Source: UBA685 sp049889495 (GTDB lineage Bacteria > Pseudomonadota > Alphaproteobacteria > Puniceispirillales > Puniceispirillaceae). From it: a DNA stretch of 15,838 nucleotides. A program made the translations under genes and the position numbers. This document shows, piece after piece, positions 1 through 6,463 of this stretch. The notes beneath the pieces are model-generated. The model saw only the letters and a list, made by a program, of their open reading frames with translations. It searched no databases and was not told the origin of the DNA. Each line of letters begins with the position of its first letter. The first letter of the stretch is position 1. The stretch lies in NCBI GenBank assembly GCA_049889495.1, contig JBMHDH010000081.1:1-15838 (forward strand), given 5' to 3'.

Positions 1-737
1 GCCAACATTGAGCCTGGCTCATGCATACCAGCTGTGTAGTAGAACTTAGCAGCTTCATAGAACTTCATGATTTCATCGTTCCATGGGCCAACCCATTCTG
101 TTGCGTCAATCGCGCCAGATACAAGGTTTTCATAAATCTGACCACCAGGTAGTGATACAGGTGACGCACCCATCTTACCAATAACGTCACCGCCTAGGCC
201 TGGCATACGCATCTTTAGACCGTTAAAATCGTCTGCTGAGTTGATTTCTTTGTTGAACCAACCGCCAGCCTGTACGCCTGTGTTACCACACATCATACAT
301 TTTAGACCGAATTCACCAGCAACTTCGTCCCATAGCTCTTGACCACCACCGAAACGAATCCACGCATTCATTTCTGAATATGTGAAACCGAATGGCACAG
401 CTGTGAAGTACGCCCATGCTGGGTGCTTGCCCTTCCAGTAGTAATCAGCAGCGTGATAAGCTTGCGCATTGCCTGATGCCACTTCGTCAAATGAGTCAAA
501 CGCACCAACGCGTTCGCCAGCTGCGAAGTAATCCACCTGGATGCGGCCATCTGACAAGGCTGTTAGGCTCTCAGCGAAACGCTGTGCGCCTGTACCAAGA
601 CCAGGGAAATCGCGGCCCCATGTAGCAACCATTGCGATTTCAACGCGCTCTTGTGCAAGAGCAGGAGCTGCAAGAGGTGCAGCAACTGCACCCATAGCAG
701 CGCCTTTGACGAACGAACGTCTGTTAAGTTTTGACAT
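1..737 (-). CDS. TRAP transporter substrate-binding protein (DctP/TakP-like), C-terminus outside window
   Basis: This is the periplasmic binding protein of a tripartite ATP-independent (TRAP) transporter, which delivers an organic acid to a membrane permease. About 245 residues are visible; the family is usually 330-370 residues, so the C-terminal third lies beyond position 1. The N-terminus is a Tat-type signal (N5-R-R-S-F-V) followed by an alanine-rich stretch ending in APALA at 24-28, a likely cleavage site. The family core is present: L174-K-M-R-M-P-G around the ligand-binding arginine R177, then Y202-E-N-L near the helix that contacts ligand, and E214-W-V-G-P-W. The W-V-G-P-W...H-E-P-G pattern resembles the TakP-like (COG4663) subgroup rather than classic DctP. 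The ATG at 737 has a strong GGAGG Shine-Dalgarno at 743-747. The membrane subunits are not in this window. The udh gene is divergent. The family call is firm; the ligand is unknown. Confidence 0.93.
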   Translation of the reverse strand, partial: MSKLNRRSFVKGAAMGAVAAPLAAPALAQERVEIAMVATWGRDFPGLGTGAQRFAESLTALSDGRIQVDYFAAGERVGAFDSFDEVASGNAQAYHAADYYWKGKHPAWAYFTAVPFGFTYSEMNAWIRFGGGQELWDEVAGEFGLKCMMCGNTGVQAGGWFNKEINSADDFNGLKMRMPGLGGDVIGKMGASPVSLPGGQIYENLVSGAIDATEWVGPWNDEIMKFYEAAKFYYTAGMHEPGSML

Positions 738-787
738 GTTTTCCTCCAAACATAAGTAAGCAACAAAATGTGCAAAATTTGTTTTGT

Positions 788-812
788 ATGAATTTGATTT
801 TTGCAAATTCAT
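788..812. promoter_or_regulatory. 25-bp inverted repeat in TRAP/udh divergent promoter region
   Basis: ATGAATTTG at 788-796 is perfectly repeated in inverse as CAAATTCAT at 804-812, with a 7-nt AT-rich spacer. It lies 51 bp upstream of the TRAP start and 171 bp upstream of udh, in a 246-bp AT-rich gap with no ORF. A perfect 9-bp arm suggests an operator for a dimeric regulator or a 5' UTR hairpin. No regulator gene adjoins it, so the role is inferred. Confidence 0.4.
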
Positions 813-928
813 TAAAAAACCTAGTTCTATACATGGCAAAGGTCAATCCAAGGATAAATTATTTTTTCTCTGTTTATTTTGCGAAAAAACGGCATTTCAA
901 AAAAGATGAAATTTCAGATGCCCTGTGG

Positions 929-954
929 TAAGAGTCATCAGATCAGGTCTCTTA
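929..954. promoter_or_regulatory. Weak inverted repeat just upstream of udh
   Basis: TAAGAG at 929-934 and CTCTTA at 949-954 are inverted copies with a 14-nt spacer, ending 29 bp before the udh ATG. It could be an operator half-site pair or a leader hairpin. Six-base arms can arise by chance, so confidence is low. Confidence 0.2.
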
Positions 955-983
955 AGTAAAATCACAAATCAGAGGTGTCACAC

Positions 984-1823
984 ATGCTTACGAAAATTGT
1001 TCTCACAGGTGCCGCAGGGCGTCTTGGCTCTTACTTGCGTGAGCCACTTTCCAAAATGGCACAAGAATTGGTCTCGACAGATCTTGTTGATGATATTGGC
1101 ACAAGACTTGATAATGAAAGCTATGTGAAAGCTGATTTGTCATCACCTGATGATATGATGGCTGTTATGAAAGGCGCGGAAATGGTTGTGCATTTCGGTG
1201 CCATTGGCGATGAAGCGCCTTTTGATGCGATCCTGCAATCGAATATTGTGGGCGCTTATAATGTGTGGGAGGCTGCCTATCAAAATGGCGCACGCCGCGT
1301 TGTATATGCCAGCTCTATTCACGCGGTTGGTATGTATCCCAAAAATCAATTTATTGGCACGGATGTGCCGCACCGACCAGATACCTTTTATGGTCTTGCG
1401 AAATGTTTTGCCGAAGATCTTGGGTCTCTTTATTGGGATAAACGTGGTCTTGAATCTGTTCATATGCGCATTTTATCTTGCGCACAGGTCAATAACGCAC
1501 GTGCCCTTGGGTCATGGTTGTCTTATGATGATTTGATTCATCTGGTGCAACGCGCCATTGACACCCCGATCACAGGTCATGCGATTGTCTATGGTGTGTC
1601 ACATAATGACAGAGCGCCTGTTGATAATCATTTGGCGAATTTCCTTGGTTATCGCCCGCAAGATAACGCAGAAGAATTTGCTGCCCAAGTGCTAGCAGAG
1701 GCTGAGACAGCTGATCCACATGATAAAGGTCAGATGTGCCATGGCGGGCCTTTTGCCTCAGTTGAGCTCGGCAATAGCGGCACCGCCTCTATGAATATTG
1801 TTCAAGATAAAAAAGAGCTATAG
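984..1823 (+). CDS. udh: Uronate dehydrogenase (NAD-dependent, SDR family)
   Basis: Oxidises D-galacturonate or D-glucuronate to the aldaro-lactone with NAD+ (EC 1.1.1.203), a cytosolic first step of the oxidative uronate pathway. The 279-residue protein is an extended/atypical SDR. Visible features are the NAD-binding T8-G-A-A-G-R-L-G, an acidic D33 suited to NAD rather than NADP, S110-S111, and the catalytic Y136-G-L-A-K140. The tyrosine index equals the Tyr136 I recall for the Agrobacterium enzyme. R173, after S165-C and N170-N171, matches the arginine that holds the substrate carboxylate there. Local runs such as YPK...GTDVPHRPD...YGLAKCFAE are typical of Udh. I chose the ATG at 984, which has AGAGG 8 nt upstream; a GTG at 975 would overlap that site. 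It is divergent from the TRAP gene, suggesting linked uptake and oxidation. No lactone-opening or KdgD-type gene lies beside it. Confidence 0.88.
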   Translation: MLTKIVLTGAAGRLGSYLREPLSKMAQELVSTDLVDDIGTRLDNESYVKADLSSPDDMMAVMKGAEMVVHFGAIGDEAPFDAILQSNIVGAYNVWEAAYQNGARRVVYASSIHAVGMYPKNQFIGTDVPHRPDTFYGLAKCFAEDLGSLYWDKRGLESVHMRILSCAQVNNARALGSWLSYDDLIHLVQRAIDTPITGHAIVYGVSHNDRAPVDNHLANFLGYRPQDNAEEFAAQVLAEAETADPHDKGQMCHGGPFASVELGNSGTASMNIVQDKKEL

Positions 1824-1825
1824 GC

Positions 1826-2281
1826 TTATTTGCGATAAGATTGGTGGCATGATTTACAAGTGCCACCAACCGCGCCAAAGGCCGCTTTGGTTGCCTTTGC
1901 ATCACCAGATAAAGCCGCCTTATTTAACGCTGATACCGCTGTTTGATAGTCTGTAATCGCCTTGGCAAACCCTTCTGGATCTGTCCAGATGCTAGGGGCT
2001 GCTTCTGATGGTTTTTTATCTGAACCAGCTGGAAAATACGCATCCATTTTATCTGCCCAGATTTGCATTTTGGCACTGATATTTGCCACTGCCGCAAGAT
2101 CACCAGCCTGCAAGGCACCTCGCATTTGTTTCATCTGGCCGCGGCTTTGCAAGAATGATTCCATGCGCTCTAGCACAATGCCTGTTGCCCCTTCATGCGC
2201 TTGGACCATGCCAGTTGTGCCAAAATTGCCGATTAAAAAGACCATACCAATAATTGCTTTTGACGCTTTGCCCTTTATCAT
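1826..2281 (-). CDS. Class II cytochrome c (cytochrome c'/c-556 family)
   Basis: A 151-residue exported monohaem cytochrome with the class II layout: an N-terminal signal peptide (hydrophobic about residues 9-22, A-H-E near 28-30), a four-helix bundle, and the haem motif C142-K-S-C-H146 close to the C-terminus. The motif S97-I-W-T-D and the stretch from A134-F-G-A-V-G match cytochrome c' closely. In my hand alignment the distal position (R39+4) is F43, or L44 with another gap, and not methionine. That favours a five-coordinate, gas-binding c' over a low-spin c-556, though the alignment there is uncertain. Such proteins act in the periplasm and are often linked to NO handling or electron transfer. 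It converges on udh with a 2-nt gap and has no obvious partner nearby. Confidence 0.85.
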   Translation of the reverse strand: MIKGKASKAIIGMVFLIGNFGTTGMVQAHEGATGIVLERMESFLQSRGQMKQMRGALQAGDLAAVANISAKMQIWADKMDAYFPAGSDKKPSEAAPSIWTDPEGFAKAITDYQTAVSALNKAALSGDAKATKAAFGAVGGTCKSCHQSYRK

Positions 2282-2334
2282 CTTTTATCACCTTGTCTCG
2301 TGGCTATCTTGTCATGCTATCTGTGATTAAAAGC

Positions 2335-2351
2335 TTAAGGCCCAACCTTAA
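2335..2351 (-). terminator. Possible weak terminator after the lipoprotein gene
   Basis: TTAAGG (2335-2340) and CCTTAA (2346-2351) form a 6-bp stem with a 5-nt loop. Read on the minus strand it is followed by GCTTTT. It lies 38 bp beyond the lipoprotein stop. The stem is short and mostly A/T, so it is only a candidate. Confidence 0.25.
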
Positions 2352-2388
2352 ATTTTCAAGTGAAATAAGGATCTAAGTAAATATAGCC

Positions 2389-2847
2389 TCAGCTTTGTTT
2401 GTGATAACCGCGACGTGACAAGCATAATGTAATCACAGCATCCAGCCCCTTATGCTGGTAAGTCACATCATAGCGGGATATCAGATCGAGCGAAATAAAG
2501 GGGTGGCTTGATGTTGCATTCACGGGCAAGCCTTTGTCATCAATGGCTGATTTAAGGGCGACATATTGGGCTTTGGTCTGATGTGCCAAAATTTTGCAAT
2601 AATGAAGGGCCTCATAAAAAGCGATTTGATCTTCTGCGAAGGGGATCTGTGTTTCAAAATCATAATCTTCAAATCTATGGTGAGGATCATGGGGGTAATG
2701 CGATGCCTCATCAAACAGATCCATTGGAGAAAAACAGGCCGTTAAGCTGATGGTTATAAAAACCATAAGGCCATAAACACCCATAATGCGACTAAGAACC
2801 GCTATCCCAGAAAACCGATCACGCCTAAAACCAAACCTGTAGACCAT
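2389..2847 (-). CDS. Small putative lipoprotein of unknown function
   Basis: A 152-residue protein I do not recognise. The N-terminus is basic (YRFGFRRDRF), followed by a hydrophobic segment near residues 22-36 ending in a lipobox-like I-S-L-T-A-C with the cysteine at about residue 38, so lipidation by Lgt is likely. The rather long basic pre-segment is slightly atypical for a lipoprotein. The mature part begins with an acidic, His-rich stretch (S-H-Y-P-H-D-P-H-H) and has three further cysteines in the C-terminal two thirds; no catalytic motif is visible. The ATG at 2847 has GGGAG 5 nt upstream and is preferred over an in-frame TTG at 2859. It stands alone between the cytochrome and the MocA-like gene, both on the same strand. 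It is probably real, given the signal and the Shine-Dalgarno site, but without assigned function. Confidence 0.6.
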   Translation of the reverse strand: MVYRFGFRRDRFSGIAVLSRIMGVYGLMVFITISLTACFSPMDLFDEASHYPHDPHHRFEDYDFETQIPFAEDQIAFYEALHYCKILAHQTKAQYVALKSAIDDKGLPVNATSSHPFISLDLISRYDVTYQHKGLDAVITLCLSRRGYHKQS

Positions 2848-2878
2848 AAAAACTCCCAAATATTGTCTGGAAGTTTCA

Positions 2879-2912
2879 TCTTAAGAAGTAAGTCCTAATA
2901 AACTCTTAAGAG
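2879..2912. promoter_or_regulatory. Two TCTTAAGA palindromes upstream of the lipoprotein gene
   Basis: TCTTAAGA (2879-2886) and CTCTTAAGAG (2903-2912) share the 8-bp palindrome TCTTAAGA, with centres 25 bp apart, in the 77-bp gap between the MocA-like stop and the lipoprotein start. They could be paired operator sites. The spacing and identity are seen directly; the role is a guess. Confidence 0.22.
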
Positions 2913-2924
2913 GCGAAAAAATTT

Positions 2925-3530
2925 TTAAAGAAAGTCAGCCAATGTATCGAAATCACGCGCGGGGTTTGGGTTTGAAAAGGCCAAAATCTGCGTGTGATCT
3001 TGTGCTGTTTCAAATAAAGCTTTCCCGCCCTGATCTCCTTCAAGCTTCTGTAGTTCTGTAAAATAATCTTTTCCCCAAATCACAGGATGCCCCATTTTGC
3101 CATCATAAAGCGGGCGCGTGATCAGGCAGTGGGGTGTTTTGTGGCTCAGATGCGCTTTGACAAGCTGGGCAATAATTGCCGAATCAAGATGCGGTGTGTC
3201 GGCAAGCGCTATCATCACATTTTCATAAAAGGGGCCTAATTCGCTTAACGCCGTGCGGATGGAACTTGCCATGCCTGAATGATAGGCCTGATTATGGATA
3301 AAGCTGACCTCTTGATCAGATAGGGCATCCTCAATCGCTTTATGCTGATGACCTGTGATCACAAAGATCGGAAAGGGTCCAGCTTGTTTTAATCTGGCAA
3401 GGCCATGGCATAGCAAAGCAGTGCCTTGATAGGGGTGAAGCAATTTATTCACATCACCTGTGCGTTGTGACAGACCAGCGGCCAGTAAAATCACAGCAAG
3501 GGGGTCTGTTTGCGCTGCTATTCTTGCCAT
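2925..3530 (-). CDS. MocA/MobA-like molybdenum cofactor nucleotidyltransferase
   Basis: A 201-residue NTP_transf_3-type protein. In this family MocA adds CMP to molybdopterin to make the cytosine dinucleotide (MCD) cofactor used by xanthine-dehydrogenase/CO-dehydrogenase-type enzymes. Visible motifs are the nucleotide loop L16-A-A-G-L-S-Q-R with K29, the G86-M-A-S-S-I-R segment, the metal-binding D111 in A-L-A-D-T-P, the G147-H-P-V, and the G165-D-Q-G-G-K that is typical of MocA-type members. Length is normal. The start overlaps the 3' end of xdhC by 13 bp, so the two are co-transcribed and probably translationally coupled. Its place beside xdhC and Mo-hydroxylase subunits supports an MCD-forming role. 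A MobA (GMP) function is less likely from context, but sequence alone does not fully exclude it. Confidence 0.85.
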   Translation of the reverse strand: MARIAAQTDPLAVILLAAGLSQRTGDVNKLLHPYQGTALLCHGLARLKQAGPFPIFVITGHQHKAIEDALSDQEVSFIHNQAYHSGMASSIRTALSELGPFYENVMIALADTPHLDSAIIAQLVKAHLSHKTPHCLITRPLYDGKMGHPVIWGKDYFTELQKLEGDQGGKALFETAQDHTQILAFSNPNPARDFDTLADFL

Positions 3531-4501
3531 GGCAGACGCCCCCGAAATGCGGCCACCACCTCAGCTAAGATGGATAAGGCAATTTCTGCTGGGGTGGCAG
3601 ATCCAATGGGCAAACCAGCTGGCCCCTTGATGCGTTGCAAGGATGTGTCATCAAACCCTGCTTCAGACAGCCGCAACAACCGCTTGGCATGTGTTTTTTG
3701 TGATCCCAGCGCGGCGATATGACGTGCTTTGGATGCCATGGCAATGGTTAACGCCTGATCATCAATCACAGGGTTATGTGTTAAGGTAATCACCGCGCTA
3801 TTGGCATCACAATCATCTGGTGCAAGGCAATCATCTGGCCAATGGGCCTTTCTTGTGCCAATCGGAAAACGTGTTTTGGTGATAAAATCATCACGCGGAT
3901 CAATCACCACCACATCAAACCCCACCTGATCTGCTAGCATGGTTAAATGTTGGGCAATATGATTGGCCCCAATGATAATCAGCTGGCGCGCAGGGGTAAT
4001 GGTGAATGGTATAATGGGGCGCTTTGCTGACGGGGTCTTATCATCTTTATCATCGGCATTATCTGCCTCACTGGATAGATGACATTGCCCTGTGGCAGTG
4101 TTAATTGCCAATGTGCCAGTCGTCCGATTTTCATAATGGGCATTGATATCAAAAAGTTGTCTTTTTGATAAAAAAGCATCTGTTTGCGGCACAATAAGCA
4201 CATCTATGTTGCCGCCACAAGATAGGCCATTTGACCAAGCTCTCTCATCTGAGATGCCAAAAGACAGATCAGCCATGCGCCTGTCAGCCAAGCAGTCTTG
4301 GGCGGCGTTGATAACGTCAGATTCAACACATCCGCCAGACACAGAACCAGCCAATTGGCCGTCTTTTGCGATCAGCATTAAGGCACCTGCTTGGCGCGGC
4401 GAAGAGCCCCAGCTTTTTGTCACAAGGGCGATGGCAAAGGCGATGTTATTTTTTGCCCATTGATTGGCGATTGTGATAATCTGGCGATCAAGCTCTGCCA
4501 T
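3518..4501 (-). CDS. xdhC: XdhC/CoxF-family molybdenum hydroxylase maturation factor
   Basis: XdhC proteins bind molybdenum cofactor, protect or sulfurate it, and insert it into xanthine-dehydrogenase-family enzymes. This 327-residue protein has both expected parts: an N-terminal XdhC/CoxI domain (W-G-S-S-P-R near 31-36, G-S-V-S-G-G-C-V-E near 52-60, L-S-C-G-G near 93-97) and a C-terminal Rossmann-like domain beginning around I-I-I-G-A-N-H-I-A, ending in the family signature G-P-A-G-L-P-I-G-S-A-T-P-A-E-I-A. A variable, acidic Asp/Lys-rich linker separates them. Two adjacent ATGs occur at 4504 and 4501; AGAGG (4507-4511) is 5 nt from the second and only 2 nt from the first, so I prefer 4501. 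It heads a leftward pair with the MocA-like gene and is divergent from the [2Fe-2S] subunit gene. Confidence 0.9.
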   Translation of the reverse strand: MAELDRQIITIANQWAKNNIAFAIALVTKSWGSSPRQAGALMLIAKDGQLAGSVSGGCVESDVINAAQDCLADRRMADLSFGISDERAWSNGLSCGGNIDVLIVPQTDAFLSKRQLFDINAHYENRTTGTLAINTATGQCHLSSEADNADDKDDKTPSAKRPIIPFTITPARQLIIIGANHIAQHLTMLADQVGFDVVVIDPRDDFITKTRFPIGTRKAHWPDDCLAPDDCDANSAVITLTHNPVIDDQALTIAMASKARHIAALGSQKTHAKRLLRLSEAGFDDTSLQRIKGPAGLPIGSATPAEIALSILAEVVAAFRGRLPWQE

Positions 4502-4546
4502 CATTGCCTCTTGACGTATTTTTATGATTTCTATTTTTACTTATAG

Positions 4547-4567
4547 GGTCTAAATCAATCATAGACC
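4547..4567. promoter_or_regulatory. Inverted repeat in the xdhC / Mo-hydroxylase divergent promoter region
   Basis: GGTCTA (4547-4552) and TAGACC (4562-4567) are perfect inverted copies around a 9-nt spacer, in the 140-bp gap between divergent xdhC and the [2Fe-2S] subunit gene. The layout (TCTA-N9-TAGA, containing T-N11-A) resembles a LysR-type site. A second perfect palindrome, CCTTGCAAGG, lies at 4592-4601. No regulator gene is adjacent and no promoter hexamers stand out clearly. This is a candidate operator only. Confidence 0.35.
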
Positions 4568-4641
4568 GCACTGTCTTTTATGTCATCTGCCCCTTGCAAG
4601 GCCTGCTCGAAAAATAGTGATATCTATAGAAAGCACATATT

Positions 4642-5121
4642 ATGCCAAAGCTATCTTTATCAATCAATAAACAGCCAATCGAAGATGAGGTTGATGATAC
4701 GACATTATTGGTCACATTTTTGCGCGAAGGGCGCGGCTTAACAGGCACACATATTGGTTGTGATACCAGCCAATGCGGCGCTTGTGTCGTGATGATGGAT
4801 GGGGTGTCTGTGAAATCCTGTACCTTATTGGCAAGACAAGCAGATGGCAAAGAGATCACCACCATCGAAGGTGTAGCAAATGGCGCAGATCTGCATCCAA
4901 TGCAACAAGCCTTTCGCCAAGCACATGGGTTGCAATGCGGCTATTGCACGCCTGGCATGGTGATATCTGCCATTGATTATGTTGAAAAAGGGGGCGCGCT
5001 TGATGATGCCTCAATCCGCGCAGGTCTTGAAGGTAATATGTGCCGTTGCACAGGCTATCACAATATCATCAAAGCGGTGCAACAAGGTGCTGTTCTTATG
5101 GGAAAGGGGGCGCCCCAATGA
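4642..5121 (+). CDS. [2Fe-2S] small subunit of a xanthine dehydrogenase/CO dehydrogenase-family enzyme (CoxS type)
   Basis: The electron-transfer subunit carrying two [2Fe-2S] clusters that pass electrons from the molybdenum site to FAD. The 159-residue length is normal. All eight cluster cysteines are visible: C40, C45, C48 and C60 in the plant-ferredoxin-like N-terminal domain (G-C-D-T-S-Q-C-G-A-C), and C99, C102, C134 and C136 in the helical domain (C-G-Y-C-T-P-G-M and M-C-R-C-T-G-Y). The stop overlaps the start of the FAD subunit gene by 4 bp (ATGA), a classic coupled junction. The Shine-Dalgarno is weak (AGAAAG, about 9 nt upstream). The family is certain; the substrate cannot be read from this subunit, and the catalytic subunit that would define it is absent nearby. 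Confidence 0.93.
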   Translation: MPKLSLSINKQPIEDEVDDTTLLVTFLREGRGLTGTHIGCDTSQCGACVVMMDGVSVKSCTLLARQADGKEITTIEGVANGADLHPMQQAFRQAHGLQCGYCTPGMVISAIDYVEKGGALDDASIRAGLEGNMCRCTGYHNIIKAVQQGAVLMGKGAPQ

Positions 5122-5927
5122 CCTTTTCTTATCATAAAGCCACAAGCTTGAATGACGCAATATCACGATTTGAACAGGCAGATGATCCCAAATTCCTAGC
5201 AGGCGGCATGACTCTTTTGCCGACCATCAGACAAAGGCTAGCCGCCCCAGATCAGGTGATTGATTTATCTGATTGCGGCTTGTCTTTTGTGCGTGATGAC
5301 GATGATTGCCTTGTGATTGGCGCGATGACATCACACCAAATTGTTGCAGATGACCCGCTTGTTCAGGCATTTTTGCCAGGGGTTGCGATGCTGGCAGGCC
5401 ATATTGGCGACAGACAGGTTCGCGTGCGTGGCACCATTGGCGGCTCAATTGCCAATAATGATCCTGCGGCTTGTTACCCTGCCGCCTTATTGGCCCTAGA
5501 TGCGCGCATTACCACGAATAAGCGCACCATCGCCGCCGCAGATTATTTTGTTGATTTGTTTGAAACCGCGCTGGAGGAGGGGGAGATAATTACCGAGATT
5601 GCCTTTCCTAAAAATAGGTCATCAGCCTATGTCAAAGCCCCAAGCCCCGCGTCACGTTATGCCATGGTTGGTGTTTTTATTGCCAAAGATGACAAAGCGT
5701 TTCAGGTTGCGGTCACAGGCGCAGGTGATCAAGGGGTATTTCGTTGTGCAGAAGCTGAAGCCCTGTTAAATGACCTATTCTCACCAAACAGCCTTGATGA
5801 TCTGACCCTTTCAGAAGACGGGATAATGTCTGATATTCATGCCTCATCTGCTTTTCGGGTACATTTGATCAAACATATAGCAAAAAAAGCTGTCTCATTG
5901 ATGGCTGATACCGCTGATAGAGGATGA
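5118..5927 (+). CDS. FAD-binding medium subunit of a xanthine dehydrogenase/CO dehydrogenase-family enzyme (CoxM type)
   Basis: The flavoprotein subunit that takes electrons from the [2Fe-2S] subunit. At 269 residues it is slightly short for CoxM (about 285). FAD-binding motifs of the family are clear: A-G-G-M-T-L-L-P near residues 34-41 and, further on, V-R-G-T-I-G-G-S-I-A-N-N-D-P-A-A at about 107-122, followed by the C-terminal CODH_FAD_C-like part. The open frame extends upstream to 5040, but that stretch lies inside the preceding gene. The ATG at 5118 gives the ATGA overlap and the family's usual N-terminus (F-S-Y-H-K-A-T-S-L), so I start there. coxG follows 6 nt after the stop. In typical operons a large molybdenum subunit of about 780 residues accompanies these two; none is present here. 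Confidence 0.92.
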   Translation: MTFSYHKATSLNDAISRFEQADDPKFLAGGMTLLPTIRQRLAAPDQVIDLSDCGLSFVRDDDDCLVIGAMTSHQIVADDPLVQAFLPGVAMLAGHIGDRQVRVRGTIGGSIANNDPAACYPAALLALDARITTNKRTIAAADYFVDLFETALEEGEIITEIAFPKNRSSAYVKAPSPASRYAMVGVFIAKDDKAFQVAVTGAGDQGVFRCAEAEALLNDLFSPNSLDDLTLSEDGIMSDIHASSAFRVHLIKHIAKKAVSLMADTADRG

Positions 5928-5933
5928 TGACAG

Positions 5934-6380
5934 ATGGAAATGCGTGATGAAATCAGATTGCCATTGGCGATCACAGATGTATGGGCTGCGTTAAATGATC
6001 CTGTCATTTTGCAACAGGCGATCCCAGGATGCCAAACATTAGAACAAATCTCAGACACCGAATTGCAAGCCTCTGTGAAGGTAAAAATCGGGCCTGTCTC
6101 AGCCACCTTTAAAGGGTCAGTGACGCTATCTGATTTAACGCCGCCAACCTCTTATGTCATTGCTGGTTCTGGCACAGGGGGCGTGGCTGGCAGTGCCAAA
6201 GGCGAAGCGCAAGTGACTTTGATCGAAGACGGGCAAGACACTATTTTACGCTATCAGGTCTCAGCCGCTGTCAGTGGTAAAATTGCTCAGCTTGGCTCAC
6301 GCTTGATTGAAAGCACCGCGAAAAAACTAAGCACACAATTCTTTACCAATTTTACCGCAATCCTAAATCCGCAAACCTAA
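5934..6380 (+). CDS. coxG: CoxG-family SRPBCC protein (Mo-hydroxylase operon)
   Basis: A 148-residue START/SRPBCC-fold protein of the CoxG family, which accompanies CO-dehydrogenase-type operons and is thought to help assemble the enzyme or recruit it to the membrane. Family marks include A-I-P-G-C near residues 29-33, K-I-G-P-V-S-A-T-F-K-G around 51-61, a glycine-rich G-S-G-T-G-G-V-A-G-S-A-K-G loop, and the C-terminal G-K-I-A-Q-L-G-S-R-L-I. It lacks the C-terminal extension and membrane anchor found in longer CoxG proteins (about 200 residues). It follows the FAD subunit by 6 nt. The last codons (L-N-P-Q-T) and the stop are encoded by the first unit of a 14-bp tandem repeat, so the present C-terminus may have been reshaped by repeat expansion. 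The role in this operon is inferred from the family. Confidence 0.87.
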   Translation: MEMRDEIRLPLAITDVWAALNDPVILQQAIPGCQTLEQISDTELQASVKVKIGPVSATFKGSVTLSDLTPPTSYVIAGSGTGGVAGSAKGEAQVTLIEDGQDTILRYQVSAAVSGKIAQLGSRLIESTAKKLSTQFFTNFTAILNPQT

Positions 6381-6413
6381 ATCCGCAAACCTAAATCCGC
6401 AAACCTAAATCCG
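6362..6413 (+). repeat. 14-bp tandem repeat (about 3.7 copies) across the coxG stop codon
   Basis: The unit CCTAAATCCGCAAA occurs three times exactly (6362-6375, 6376-6389, 6390-6403), plus a 10-bp partial fourth copy (6404-6413). The coxG TAA lies at 6378-6380, inside the second copy. Fourteen is not a multiple of three, so copy-number change would not simply add residues. This looks like slipped-strand expansion of a short sequence at the gene end. Confidence 0.95.
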
Positions 6414-6463
6414 AAGGGGTGAAATCGAGTGCTTTGCTTTTCAAATCACCCATCTGATTGGAC

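Noticed and set aside
1143..1463. Antisense frame within udh, and many similar open frames opposite the other genes.
   Set aside because: They are shadows of strongly supported genes, with no recognisable family features or ribosome sites.
5040..5117. Upstream extension of the FAD-subunit frame from 5040.
   Set aside because: It lies wholly inside the small-subunit gene; the ATGA overlap at 5118 gives the normal N-terminus.
4642..6380. Calling the locus an aerobic CO dehydrogenase (form I).
   Set aside because: No catalytic large subunit with the diagnostic active-site loop is present; the small and medium subunits and coxG are shared by many Mo-hydroxylases.
6362..6413. CRISPR-like array.
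   Set aside because: Copies are directly adjacent with no spacers and the unit is only 14 bp.
6417..6451. Possible terminator hairpin after coxG (GGGTGA...TCACCC).
   Set aside because: Only a 6-bp stem with a 23-nt loop and no T-tract on either strand.
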